Positions 48,731 to 59,574 of a stretch of DNA of 64,000 nucleotides are shown one piece after another. The notes under the pieces were generated by a model that was not told where the DNA came from, did not search any database, and saw only the letters and a list, made by a program, of their open reading frames with translations. Position numbers and translations under genes: made by a program. Each line of letters starts with the position of its first letter. Position 1 is the first letter of the stretch. Origin of the DNA: Rhizoclosmatium globosum. Taxonomy: Eukaryota > Chytridiomycota > Chytridiomycetes > Chytridiales > Chytriomycetaceae. The DNA is taken from positions 124,001 to 188,000 of the forward strand of contig MCGO01000043.1 of assembly GCA_002104985.1 (NCBI GenBank), given 5' to 3'.

Positions 48731-48984
48731 TTTCATTTGATGCGACGCGTCGATCTGATGCTGATGCTGATGTTGATTCTGGCGTGTCCAAGGGTGGCAG
48801 TATGCACGATCCGAGTAGTACTGGTCTTGGATCTGGACAAGTGGTGGAAGTGGGCCTTAATCTTGGAAGAGAGGAGGAGACCAGAGCTGGTTGGAGGATG
48901 TTTTTGTGAGAAGAGGAAGAGGAGAAAGGCGCGTTTTGTAGTCGAAAAAGAGGGCGGGACGTTTTGTCCTGACAATTCCCAGAC

Positions 48985-49050
48985 AATTACGATAGAAAAC
49001 AAACAAAAACAACCTGGAGAGGAATAGTAACATTCGGCGACTGTGAAACT
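48985..49050. repeat. Duplicated ABC-transporter 3' flank, right piece
   Basis: The sequence from acgatagaaaacaaac to ggcgactgtgaaacttc matches 46265-46338 with small differences. Together with 48210-48275 it reconstitutes one continuous copy of the source. Confidence 0.8.
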
Positions 49051-49064
49051 TCACGCATATTGTA

Positions 49065-49134
49065 ATTAAGGTGTTCGATCCTTATCGTTTCGTTTTTGAA
49101 TTAAGGTGTTCGATCTTAATCGTTTCATTTTTGA
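49065..49134. repeat. Two direct copies of a 35-base unit directly before a start codon
   Basis: attaaggtgttcgat followed by an AT/T-rich tail occurs at 49065-49099 and again at 49100-49134, with only a few differences. The ATG of the dehydrogenase follows within two bases, so the repeat is all or part of its 5' leader or core promoter. Confidence 0.85.
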
Positions 49135-49135
49135 A

Positions 49136-50725
49136 ATGACAGAAACATTCATTGCACATGAGCTCCAAGCGGATGGGACATTCCAGACGGCCGAGTTCCG
49201 AGTCAGCGTCAGTGACAATCAGGCAGTTGTAGAGCGAAACGGAGTAGAGCAGCAGCGGCTTTCTGGTTCGTACAAGCTGTGCCGTGTTTTGCAGTGCGGG
49301 TTGTGCTGCACCGATCTCGCGCGGCCGTTCCTTCCGTACGCCCTGCCGCAGTGTGTCGGCCACGAGGCGCTTGTTGAATGTGAAGGAACGCGGTTCTGTG
49401 TCGAGATCAACGATTCGTGTGAGTCGCACGACTCGCCCAATCGCTGCGTCTTCTGTTTAAACACCGCCGATTCGCCGCTTCCGACACAGTGTCCGCACCG
49501 CATCACAATGGGAATCAACACGTGGCACGGTGCGATGGCCCCCTGGCTGCTGTGTCCCACTCGCAATCTGGTCAGAGTGATCGATGCAAATCTGTCAAAC
49601 GATGCTGCGACAATGCTCGAACCATTTGCTGCGGCCCTGCATGGCGTCGACTGCTCAGGTTCTGCGAATGCTGAGAAGGTCGCTGTTCTTGGCGCGGGGC
49701 GATTGGGTCTGATGACTGTACTTGCGTTGAATGCAAGACGCACAATGTAAGCTTCATTCAACGTTTCTTAACCTCTTATCTGACTGCGTACACAGAAACA
49801 AGAGAGTGCAAATAATTTCAGCAATTGTACGGGACGATCGTCATGCTCAAATTGCACGGGACTTTGGTGCAGATAACGTCATTATAGTTGCAAAGGACAA
49901 TACGGCCTTGTTGGAAGATGCGTCTTTGAATTCCAAATTTGATGTTGTGTTCGATACTACTGGGACGCCGGATGGCCTTCGACACGCTCTCACTTTGGCC
50001 AAACGGGAAATTCATTTGAAGTCTACACATGGCCAACCAGTGTTTGGGCTGCGTCATTTGACTGAAATGGTTGTTGCTGAATTGGCGTTGGTACCACTCG
50101 ATTTCGAGGTCTGTCGAATGGCCTTGAGTTTTCTTGGACAACAGGGAAAAACAAGAACAACAAGAACGTTTTCTGCTCTTCCACCGTTCCTGTGTCTGTA
50201 ACCAGAGCTGTGGAAGCCACTGGTCGATTTGTTCACACTCAGTTGTCTGTTCATGCCGCCGATGCTGCATTCCAGACTGGAGCCTTGGAACAAAAGCTGC
50301 TAGCCACTGGTTCTCCATTCCCTCGCTTTGATCTCGCCATCGTGACGTCGCTTTCTGAAATTGATGCGTTGATTCAACCTTCTCCAAAACACGATCGTTC
50401 TCTCATTCGTCCCCGCGGCGCCATTCTTTTGTTACAGAACGAAACAGAATCAACATCTCATGACACTCATTCGCGCCTTCTTGTTTCAAAGAAAATCAAA
50501 ATAAGTACCTCTAGGTGTGGTGATTTTCATAATGCGTTGGAGGTGATGATGCAAAAGGACAGCGAGGGAAAGCTATTGGGAACTAGACTAGAGAAGTTGG
50601 TCACGCATCGATACTTATTGAAAGATCTACCCCACGCATTTGACGTTGCGAAGGGAACTGTGAATGAAAGAGGGAGACCCGTTAAGATTATTATCGACTG
50701 TCATGAAATGCCATTAAACAAATAA
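49136..50725 (+). CDS. Zinc-type medium-chain dehydrogenase/reductase (MDR, alcohol-dehydrogenase-like)
   Basis: NAD(P)-dependent oxidoreductase fold. Exon 1 runs 49136 to about 49748 and the second from about 49799 to 50725, one 50-base intron. Catalytic zinc ligands are likely the Cys in GLCCTDLA and the His in VGHEALVE, with a Glu following. A Cys-rich lobe (CVFCLNTADSPLPTQC) may hold the structural zinc. The Rossmann motif is VAVLGAGRLGLM; then come ARDFGADNVIIVAKD and FDVVFDTTGTPDGL. A missing base near 50110 (a GG that should be GGG) separates PLDFE from GLSNGLEF. After about residue 310 the protein continues through an extra segment (SSTVPVSVTRAVEATGRFV..) before the C-terminal lobe HRYLLKDLPHAFDVAK. 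Substrate unknown. Confidence 0.72.
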
Positions 50726-50768
50726 AAGATAGTGAGAAAAGAATTATAGTTGTCAAAAGTTCTTGAAA

Positions 50769-52365
50769 ATGGTGTTTGCCTTCGGAGGAGGTTAGTCCAT
50801 CGCAGTTTAACATCGCGCCTGACATCTTTTCCCAGACGATGTTTCAGCTGTAGTTTGGACGTTGGTGCCTCAACAGTCAAGGCTGGATTTGCAGGCGACG
50901 ATTCTCCCAGAGCTGTCTTTCCTTCAGCCGTTGGACACATCCCCACGACACCGAAACTACCCAGAGAAACTACATTGGAGAAAGCCAAATATATGTCTAC
51001 AGAGAACATATGGAGGTGAAGCCAGTTATCCACGAAGGAATGAGTGAGTTCTATAAACACTTGAACTCACCTGTGGTTTAAAATTCTGACGGTCCGCCTT
51101 CAGTCCAAGATTGGGATGCGCTTGAAGCCATTTGGGACTATACGTATAAGCAGAGATTGAATGTGGGCGCATCCGAGCATCCGTTGTTGGTTAGTGACCA
51201 GGCATGGAGCTCCAGAGACCAAAGAGAGAAGCTTGTCGAACTGGCGTTTGAAAAGTTCCATACGCCTGCATTTTATATTGCTAAAAGCGCGGCTCTCTCA
51301 GCGTGAGTTCTTCAGACGTTCGTTGTTGGGGAGTTCAAATACTGAGCTCCACCTTCAGGTTTGCTGCAGGCCGCTACACAGCTCTTGTGATTGATCCGGC
51401 GCTGATTGTACATCGGTGGTTCCTGTCGTAGAAGGATTTGTTCTCAAGAAGGGTATGAAGATCTACTTTCCATCTTCTACTCAACTCTCTTATGTCCTTA
51501 ACTTCACAGGAATTCAAAAGTCGAAGATAGCGGGAAATGCTATATCTTCTTATGCAAAGAATATGCTGGAAAATAATCAGATCAATATCGTTCCTCATTA
51601 TTTGATCAAGGGAAAACTCAACATTGCTGCTGGCCAGCGGCCGTCACCTGAAGTACTTCTTCGCCGCCCTGCCACAAAATCTTTCCATGAATTTGCAGTT
51701 CAAAGAGTGTTGACTGAATTTAAGGAGGCTGTCTTTGAAATTTCTCCATTTGGATTCCAACAACAGTTGAGTGTGGTACTCCTTCTCGTGGTGTAAACTA
51801 AATATGAGCCAACAGTCTTCTAGCCTCAAAGCCTGGAAAACCTTTGAGTTTCCTGATGGATATAATAATGCATTCGGCATGGAGCGATTCCGGCTGCCTG
51901 AAATTGTTTTCACGCCAAACATGGTAACTTATTCAAGTTTTGCAATATCGACTCATACCTTTGCATCAGAGCCCTGATTACAGTGACGAAGCGTTCCAGG
52001 AGCCCAACAGCTTATGGTTAACAGTTTGAATGCTTGTGACCATGAAGTCAGAGGAACACTGGCGTCAAATATGGTTATTTGCGGTGGAACCAGTCTGATT
52101 CCAAACCTGCCTGATCGTTTAGTGAATGGTCTTGCTCAGAGCCTGGGAGGAGTTGAGTAATTCTGTCCACGTCTTTTGTTGTATTTATGTCTGTCCTCAA
52201 CAGTTTAAGCCTCGCGCTCATGTCCCACAATCAAGTGCGGAAAGGAAGTATGCAGCATGGATTGGTGGCTCGGTTCTTGGATCACTCGGAAACTTTCATC
52301 AAATGTGGATTTCAAAAGCTGAATTTGAAGAGAAGGGGGTGTCTGTGGAGAAACGCTTGCCATAA
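50769..52365 (+). CDS. ARP4: Actin-related protein 4 (ARP4/BAF53-like)
   Basis: Actin-fold subunit of NuA4, SWR1 and INO80 chromatin complexes. The start gives MVFAFGGDD, then [20 protein letters not shown], the ARP4 N-terminal signature (FGG-D-x-x-x-A-V-V-x-D). Later blocks are [77 protein letters not shown] and [20 protein letters not shown] near the end. The stop at 52365 follows VEKRLP, close to the usual ERKCP ending. One base is missing near 50856 (GTAGTTTGGACG should read GTA GTT TTG GAC). About six short introns. It stands 2.5 kb from an MDR gene and some 12.5 kb from the Arp9-like gene. Confidence 0.88.
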
Positions 52366-52478
52366 ACAGAAAATTATTTATTTCTCCGCTTTTGAGAACG
52401 AAAATATTGATGATTTATTGAAATTGGTTTGAAGCACTGTGGGATAATTTTAATTGTGGAAGTGAACATCCAAGACAC

Positions 52479-53304
52479 TTAGAAGGTGCATACACCACCT
52501 GTTGTTTCCGTCAAAAACCGTATAACAAGCTCAAATAAGACGAAATCTTACCAGAGGTAGCCTTTGTGTTCAAGATAAGAGCAACAATCAGTCCATAAAG
52601 ACCCAACACTTCAGCGAAAATGAGAATCAAAATCATTCCTGCGAAGTAGTGGTTTAGATTCTTCGTTATTGAGGCAAGATCGCGTATTTTTTGAAGACTA
52701 ACCGACGTAGAGACGTGGTTGCTGAGCAGTTCCACGAACACCTGCGTCACCAACAACACCAACAGCGAATCCAGCAGCAAGACCACTGAGTCCAACACTC
52801 AAACCAGCTCCAAGTTGAATAAACGCCGCGAATAGCGTCATCCTCACGCTTACTTCATAATTTGAAGTCGTTGATTAGTTGCTTTCTTGAAGGATCGACA
52901 AATGATATCAACTCACAGTTTCCACTAACTAACACGGAGACGACGAGCCCATAAATACCAATAATACCAGCCTGGCGAGTTATTAGGTTAGAGAACCGCT
53001 TTTTTTCCGAAGCGACGGTGATGCTCACCATAACAACTGGGACAATGTTCTTCATAACCTGCTCAGGGCGCATCACTCCCATAGCAGAAATACCGACTCC
53101 GGACTTGGCGGTTCCGTAGGCAGCTCCAAAGCCTGGTGGAAGTGAAGGCGTATTTTTTAGTTTGAAGTCACAGAATCGAAAAAGAGACAAGAGGCCCTCA
53201 AACGACGCGGCTGTGTACGTACAGGAGAAAACGATGGCTGCAGTGCACCCCATAACTCCAAAGAAGGGGGCGTAGACGGGGCAGTAGTCGGCTGAGAGGG
53301 ACAT
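52479..53304 (-). CDS. VMA3: V-type ATPase proteolipid subunit c (VMA3-like)
   Basis: Proton-carrying ring subunit of the vacuolar ATPase; four membrane helices. Exons joined from 53304 leftward give [110 protein letters not shown] and [20 protein letters not shown]. The essential proton-binding Glu is in [10 protein letters not shown]. The last exon adds only GGVCTF before the stop at 52479. Introns lie within or close to every loop. No frame break is needed. The divergent small gene at 53389 begins 84 bases away. Confidence 0.92.
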
Positions 53305-53388
53305 TGTTGGTTGCTTTTGTCAATCGTTTTTGATGGAAAACAATCTTCCTTATTCTATCCATCTTTTCGAGAAAGGCAGCTCTCAAAA

Positions 53389-53836
53389 ATGGTTGCAGTC
53401 GAAGAAAAAAGGGTATTCTCTGTGAAAATATTGTTCTAGCTGGACCTCTAACAAGTATGTGCTTTTAACAACCTCGATGCGAATAAAAAATCGAATACAT
53501 CGATAATGAACTTAGAAGATATTAATATGCTAATAATTGTGTATTTGCACTGATGCAGATACTCAGGTGAAACCGCCGGCTTCGTTCCTGAAATTGGCAG
53601 CTTTGAAGCGAACACTGAGAGAACTTAGAGACTGTGCAGGAATCGAGAACGCAAATGAGCTGCTAGGTTAACCTTTTTCTTGAAGAACGTTGAATTCAGG
53701 AGGACAATGAATTTATAGCACTTGCGTTTAGTCTCGTCGTACTGTCTAAAGCCCGCAATGTATGAAGTTTGCGATTCAATTCACATTAAATGCTAAATCA
53801 CAGGTGTTGAAGTGTTCGCGTGAATGGGAGCGATAG
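53389..53836 (+). CDS. Small helical protein of unknown family
   Basis: Not recognised. ATG at 53389 opens MVAVEEK, and three downstream exons join in frame with good GT..AG introns: about 53571-53666 (VKPPASFLKLAALKRTLREL, RDCAGIENANELL), 53719-53759 (ALAFSLVVLSKARN) and 53804-53836 (VLKCSREWER, stop). The connection between the start and the first of these does not fit without one restored base near 53440-53460. The expected product is about 70-80 residues, all helix-forming, basic in the middle and amphipathic. Clean splicing in three consecutive small exons argues for a real gene. Confidence 0.5.
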
Positions 53837-54047
53837 ATTTGAATACTTTCGGATTGATGACTGATTTGATTTTGGTTCTTCTGTTCGAGTTTGAAAACTA
53901 TTTGACAGAGTCTTATGAACATCTATTGGGGTCAAGTTCTCTGATTTGATTAGGGGTACTTCCTAATTGATTTCTTATTCAGTTCTTTTTTTTAGCACCT
54001 CTTTTTGACCCCAAACCTCCACCAAACCTCCCCGTCTATCCCCCAAA

Positions 54048-55137
54048 ATGGCATATGTTCCACCACACAAGAGGCAACAATATCGGCGGGCCAACGAAGC
54101 TAGCGATTCAAACAATACTAAAAGCGAAGATAGCCGTTTTTCGAAGTCGCACTCTCCAAACACTCCAAACCCCCAATCGTCTAGCAAGATGACTTCCTTT
54201 CCACCTGCTACACAAATTTCAACCCCAAGTTCTCGACTATCGTCTACTGAGCAAAAGCAGCGAGTGTACCCAAACCTAATAACTGATTTTCAGCCTCCAA
54301 AGGTGAAAAAGCATACAACCAACTCGAAAACTTCTCGACCAGCAGAACCATTTTCCACATCAAACGGTCCTAATTGGGCCGCGGTTGTGGCCAGTCAGTC
54401 AACCCCAACAAACACTGGGTCAAATGCAGCCACCTCGAGTGGTATGGCTTCAAGAACAGAAAGAAAACTGGAAGATTCGGACTCTGAAATTTTAACTTTA
54501 ACTGCTGAGTTTTCAAAAGTGTCTGTAAAATCATCATCGGAATCTAACAGTGAGTTTTTGTGTGTGTGTGTGACGTGTGCTGACAGTTTCCTGCAGTTGC
54601 GCCATTTGATACTGACGCTCTTGAATGTTTTGACTTACCACGCTCATTTGAGTCCAACACCATTCTACATTTGTTGGGAAAAAGCTCACTCCATTCAGCC
54701 TGTAGTTTAAAATGGACAAAGCAAAATACTGTAGTGCTTAAATTTCCTTCAAATGATGAGGCCCATACTGCACTTTTGACTTTATCTCAATCTGGATCAC
54801 TTAAGGTTGGTGGTAATCAAAATATCTTGTCAACTAATTTGGAGGATAGGTGAGACCATTTTATGCACATTATGATGTTGGTGTTTCAACCCCAACATTC
54901 TCATCACCATCCTCACCCTCTGGACGGCCAGTGAAAACAGGTACATTTCAAAACTCCCCAAAAAGTAGTAATTTGGATTTTGTAGATATTGTTGCACGTA
55001 GACTTATAGCTGGTGCCCTTGGGTTAAAATTGGCACGAAAGACTGATGAACAGCTTGAGCTTGAAAAACAGAAAATGAAGCAAGTCATAGAGGAAAGGGA
55101 GAAAAAAAAGTTCCAAAAAAGTACACAGGAAAATTAA
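54048..55137 (+). CDS. R3HCC1-like protein (R3H-associated N-terminal and RRM-like C-terminus)
   Basis: Starts MAYVPPHKRQQYRRANEASD, the MAxxPPHKR opening common to RNA-binding proteins of this group. It has a long Ser/Thr/Pro-rich, probably disordered region, then after an intron (about 54550-54598) an RRM-like domain: IAPFDTDALECFDLPRSFES, LKWTKQNTVVLKFPSNDEAH, ALLTLSQSGSLKVGG. The tail carries VARRLIAGALGLKLARKTDE, the closing motif I recall from R3HCC1/R3HCC1L relatives. A base is missing near 54850, where DR should run on into VRPFYAHYDVG. Length is about 345 residues. The role is unknown; mRNA binding is inferred. Confidence 0.68.
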
Positions 55138-55847
55138 TTTTGATCTTGGTTGTATAAAATAAGGAATTAATTAAATTAAGTAAATATAATTTGTATTCAT
55201 ACATTTTATGACAGTGTTTTTGCATTTACCCATAGCAAATGACTCCTGTTTTTTCTTTGGAACAGGTTAATATGCTTACTTAACATACAAAGTGACTCAC
55301 ACTCTCTCCACCACAAGAACACATTAAAGAACCCAGTTTATATTGCGGTTTTTGTTCGCTTTTTTCGTTAGCGCTACAGCACCACCTTTGGCAGATATCC
55401 AAGCCACCGCAATAGCAAGAGAACATATGAATTCATTAGTACAAGAAGTATTTGTGCCCTGCCATGTTCCGTGACAGAGCACAGATCTATAATAGTTGGG
55501 ATGAACAGCCTCAGGTTTGCGACTTTGAGCCAGACACTCCCCAGCGCTTACCAGTTAGCATACACCTGTCCAATTAAGTGTTTTATTCAACTTAAAAGCG
55601 ATTTGAGTCAATTTGGAGTCAGTTTCAAGTGGAAGTTCATTTGGGTCATTTCCATGTTCTTCTTACAATAACTTAATCTTTATTATTTATTCATCACATA
55701 TCGTGCCATATTAGTTGGGTTTCTTAACAAATACAGTTACTATTGGAACTGATGTGCTGATGGAACTCCGCAACAAACTCGCAAAATGAAAAATTTCAAG
55801 GAAAACGACAATAGGACCAGCAAAAACTCCAAAATGCCTTATAAAAA
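55138..55847. other. Start of the gene-poor AT-rich region, nothing identified
   Basis: No ORF with recognisable features, RNA gene or repeat was seen. It holds the 3' flank of the R3HCC1-like gene. Confidence 0.4.
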
Positions 55848-56506
55848 ATGTCCAAATTAACACCAGATTGGTCAGAAACGCAATCCTTCTTATTTGATTG
55901 CACTTCTACCCTAGGCTCGAATCCAGCTTCTGCTCCTTCATTTTTCTCTGGAGGAGAGGCTGGTCTGAAATCAATAAGAAAATTGTACCACCACTGCTGC
56001 CCATCCACCATGATCGGCCCCATAGATTCCCATGGTAAGTGGGGTCAGCGCACTGCAGCTGCTCTCTTGGAAACACAGAAGCGACAACTTGAACCAGAAA
56101 TACAATTTCAGACTCAACCACCAAGTCAAACAGCAGAATTGCTGCCCCAATGCCAAACTCGACCAACTATTGATCATGCATTGTCTAATATTATCACTGA
56201 AGTCAATGAAAAGGATTTTTGTCCTACGTTTCCACCAGCAACAATGAATTAAATTGGTTACTTCCTGACAAGAACGAGAATGATTTTGATATGGCAGAGT
56301 GCTATTTTGACAATGATGACAATGAATCAATGGACGAAAACAATTGTGAAAAACCTGATGGCGAAACTATTCAGCCAGAGTTGCATCAAATGAATACAGA
56401 ATTTGAAACTCCTGAAAAAATTCCGTTTGTGGTGCATAGTTCATTAATGGCTGGAATCAATTTTAGTTCATTTTTGCAAGAGCTTCCAGGGGTTTGCACG
56501 AACTAA
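55848..56506 (+). CDS. Orphan acidic protein, one frame break
   Basis: Unknown family. Two overlapping frames meet near 56250: the first ends FPPATMN-stop and the second continues NWLLPDKNENDFDMAEC. Adding one T in the AATTAAATTGG stretch joins them into one ORF of 219 residues starting MSKLTPDWSETQSF. The C-terminal half is rich in Asp, Glu and Asn (YFDNDDNESMDENNCEKPD) and ends ELPGVCTN. No membrane segment, no zinc pattern. The joining change is of the same kind as in the conserved genes of this window, which supports one true ORF. It could be a gene of a decayed element, since the region is gene-poor. Confidence 0.42.
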
Positions 56507-57416
56507 CCATTTATTTAAAAACAAAAGGAAAGAATTAAAGCCACGCACTCCGTGTACTTTGAACTCTTGAAGAGTGGGGCTGGCAGCCTTGTCGGGTTTT
56601 CCAGTCAAGCTCTCTATCTTCCACAGATAGTTTGCAAGGATTACTGAGTGTTTGGTATCCCAACTGCAGTGGTCAAGCGAGTTTTCCAGTGTTTGTTTTT
56701 AGAATTTCTTTGGAGAACGTGGCATTTCTATATCATAGAGCAAAAGTTATATTTTGTTTTTTGTTTTTATGTTTTACAATCAATCTGACTCATTCTTATG
56801 GCAGAGAAGAAAGCAAACTGTTCCCAAATGAGGGTTCACAGAGTGCCAAAAAAAAACAAATGCCTCGGAACTGATGAACTTTAACATTGATGCTCCCACT
56901 CTAATTACAATTTCTTAAGTTTACAGAGCCGCATATTTTATATTGGTTCACTTCCAAATAAAGGCAAAAAATAAAATTTTGAAGTAATCATTATGTCTTG
57001 GATTGGACTTGACAGATATAGAACGTGAACGGGAAGAAAAATTCAAATCTGAGCAGAGGAACACAAAGAGTACATTTTGGTTCATTTTTTCGGTTCAAAT
57101 CGAACTTGACTCGGTGTCTCAGTGTCTCGGTTCAGTGGCACTCTTGGTTCAAAAAGTTCAGGGTTCTTTTGGTTGATTCAAAACAAACGAGGGTTAGTTG
57201 ACGTGTCAATGTTACATGTTTTATGTCTGAATAAGGATCTGAGTCATCTTGATAGTTACTCTCAAAGTTAATAAAAGGCAGTTGGGAGGAACATTGTCTT
57301 GTCGTCACAGCTGCGGCTCAAATCAATCAAGTGAAATTGAGACGTGAAGCTTCTTATGACATAACGAACAGATTGTATTTTAAAATAAACAAACAAAGCA
57401 AAGATAGTTAACGAAA
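56507..57416. other. Gene-poor stretch with a cluster of ggttca/gttcaa motifs
   Basis: Between about 57078 and 57182 the words ggttca, gttcaa and ggtgtctcagtgtctcgg recur several times at irregular spacing. No ORF worth calling; one AT-rich 80-codon frame at 56632-56874 has no features. Confidence 0.35.
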
Positions 57417-58076
57417 ATGAAAAAAGCGACGTTCGTGCAAACCCCAGACAACGTTTTTGATTTCGCTGCTCGTACACAGATTCAATCTGAAAATAATGAA
57501 AACCCTCACTTCCCTTTTCCAAATTACGCTACAAAGGAGTATGTACTATTCCTGAGAAAAATCATCCAAGCTGGAAATGACCTTCTGGTATTATTGGCTC
57601 GGTTGGGTCACAAAAATTTGCCAAAAACTGTTGACAAGGGTCTTTCATATTTGCAGACAGATGAACGTGTTGCTGTTATTGGTAAGTTTCAAACTCTCAG
57701 CCTTGGAGATTATGAAGGAAAACAAATTACTCTGTATTATCGGAGTCTTATTAATTGTTTCTTGGAACACATGCTTGAAGGTGGTATGGAGGATATGAAG
57801 TTTACAGGTGGCCTTTTAAAAACTGAGGAAACTGGGGAACGTGTTTATGGCGAGAACACTTCTGGAGATGCCTTCAATGCTGCTTTGAAATCAGCTCTGC
57901 CTGGTGCAAAAGTTGTTAAATTGCTTTGACATGAAACTTTGACATTCATTATTAATTGTTCTTAGCTTTGCCTGTGCCAAGTTTGGTGGGAATTGATGAG
58001 GCTGATTGTGAGAAAAGGCAGTCCGCTCTAATTTGGCTGCAACTCGGGAACGACTCAAGCAAAACGGCTGAAACTT
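57417..58076 (+). CDS. Orphan protein, likely two exons
   Basis: Unknown family. Exon 1 encodes about 160 residues starting MKKATFVQTPDNVFDFAART, with a helical centre (KEYVLFLRKIIQAGNDLLVL) and the segment YRSLINCFLEHMLEGGMEDM. A GT donor after SALPG near 57902 and an acceptor ttcttag near 57966 add ALPVPSLVGIDEADCEKRQS and a short tail ending near 58076. No signal peptide or zinc motif. Repeated ALP residues at the junction leave the donor uncertain. It may be part of a decayed mobile element or a fast-evolving gene. Confidence 0.4.
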
Positions 58077-58175
58077 GAATGAACAATTATTACAGCTAAT
58101 TTCAAGATCTGGTTAAATTATCGAAAAGATCAATGAAAGAGTAAACGAGCTACGCTGACACACCTTGAACCCAAC

Positions 58176-58582
58176 ATGTGCAACTCGGGACCCAGAGCCG
58201 TTATCGGGGAAAACGGTTCCAGGTTGCCTTTGCATTTTGCTGTTTTATCTTCAATTAAATTGGAGGAGATACAGGAGGAGATAGATTTTGAAGGTATTTC
58301 TTTCTGCCTGCCTCATAGCCACCAACACGCAAATGCCACCACTTCACAACTAATGTACTTTATTTAATAGGCCTACAAAAGGAAGAGGAGATGTTGTTTT
58401 ATTTGGCGGTTTTTGATTCCGGTTTTGTCCTCAGAAAAAGGCGGCTGATGAAAAGACACCCAAAACAAGATAGGGAGCTTCCAACAGTTGAAGTTCTGCC
58501 AAAAGGTTTACCCACACACACAACACAGAAGAAATCCCTGGTGGGTAAACCCAGCCAGGAACATTACCTGTGTAAGCATTGA
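58176..58582 (+). CDS. Short orphan ORF with one 77-base intron
   Basis: Exons 58176-58293 and 58371-58582 join in frame to 109 residues (MCNSGPRAVIGENG..EEIDFE, then GLQKEEEMLFYLAVFDSGFV..EHYLCKH). The donor GAAG|GTATTT and acceptor TTAATAG are canonical. It could be a downstream exon set of the preceding orphan. No known domain. Confidence 0.33.
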
Positions 58583-59388
58583 GGTCCTGTAGTGGTGCTG
58601 TTTTTGTTGCATAAAAAGTAGAGCAGGTGTTGGGAGTGCTTCAAATGTGGACACAAATGAAGCAATTTTTGGCTTCTCTGCCCACCACTTGCTTCATATC
58701 AGATGGTGGAATGGAGAAAAAAGCTCCACTGTGGAGTAGACAAGGTGCTGACACCCACATTACAACAGGAGACTGTTCCCATTGTTTGATGACAAGACCT
58801 AAGCATGTTTCCTTCCTAAAACGCTCATTTCAAAATCGACAAAAAGCAAAACGCATCAAATGGCAAACCAACATTGCACCAACGCACCATCATTCTACCA
58901 AACCAGCGCAACAGCAAACTGAAGCCATTACGAACTAGTTGATATCCTGTATATGACAGTCTGTATGGCTTGCCAACAGCCCGGAGTTGAAAGAAGTGAG
59001 CCAAACAGACCTGTATTGCCGAGATTGCCTGATCAGCTGGACTTGACGCCACTGCGATTTGGTTGATGCTTTGCAAGACTTCTGTGCAGCTTCATGCAAT
59101 TGTTGTCATAAGCTGGGGCCTGGTTCGGCAAACAGGCATGTTGTGGAGCTTGAGGATGAAGGGATGCCAGAGGATTCGGTGTGAAGAGTATATAGTATGG
59201 ATCCAAGAAACAGATGATGAGGGTGATCAAGTTATTGGAATTGAGGAGCGATGGCATCAGCTGAGTCTCCTTCATAAGCGCCTCATGATGTTCCCGAAGT
59301 TTCTGTCGATCCTTTGCTGCCATCGATTAAGACAAAGCAACAAGCAACTTCAATTCAGTCGGTGTTGCCAAATCATCTTTAGCAGTGT
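58583..59388. other. Degenerate coding-like sequence, including a possible zinc-knuckle remnant
   Basis: Near 58628 one frame reads CWECFKCGHK, interrupted by a stop, then a further Cys about ten codons on. The spacing recalls a retrovirus-like gag or cellular CCHC knuckle, but only part is present. The rest has scattered short frames in both directions with no consistent product. Confidence 0.25.
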
Positions 59389-59574
59389 GAGGGCAAGATC
59401 AAGTATAAGCTTGCGAGGAATGGTTTCGAATCTTTTGATTTGGTTGACGAGGTTTACAGGTGGCAAAAGCACAAGTTTCTCGAGAGTTTCAAGCATGGAG
59501 GGGAGAGTGACGGATACGAGTTGATTCAGCGATTGAATTCAAGAAGGAAGGGTTTATTTGTGAGAGGGAAATGA
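59389..59574 (+). pseudogene. Coding fragment without a start (CEGKIKYKLARNG..)
   Basis: A 62-codon frame beginning just after a tttag that could be a splice acceptor reads EGKIKYKLARNGFESFDLVD, then EVYRWQKHKFLESFKHGG and ends LNSRRKGLFVRGK. It is rich in charged and aromatic residues like a real domain. No start is visible and upstream frames are broken. It may be the last exon of a gene or a remnant. Confidence 0.3.

Noticed and set aside
55905..55925. Sequence resembling a tRNA B box (ggctcgaatcc)
   Set aside because: No A box at suitable distance and no acceptor stem can be paired. It also lies inside an open reading frame.
57078..57182. Cluster of ggttca/gttcaa words as a tRNA cluster or regulatory array
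   Set aside because: Spacing is irregular and no cloverleaf can be drawn; it may be simple low-complexity drift.
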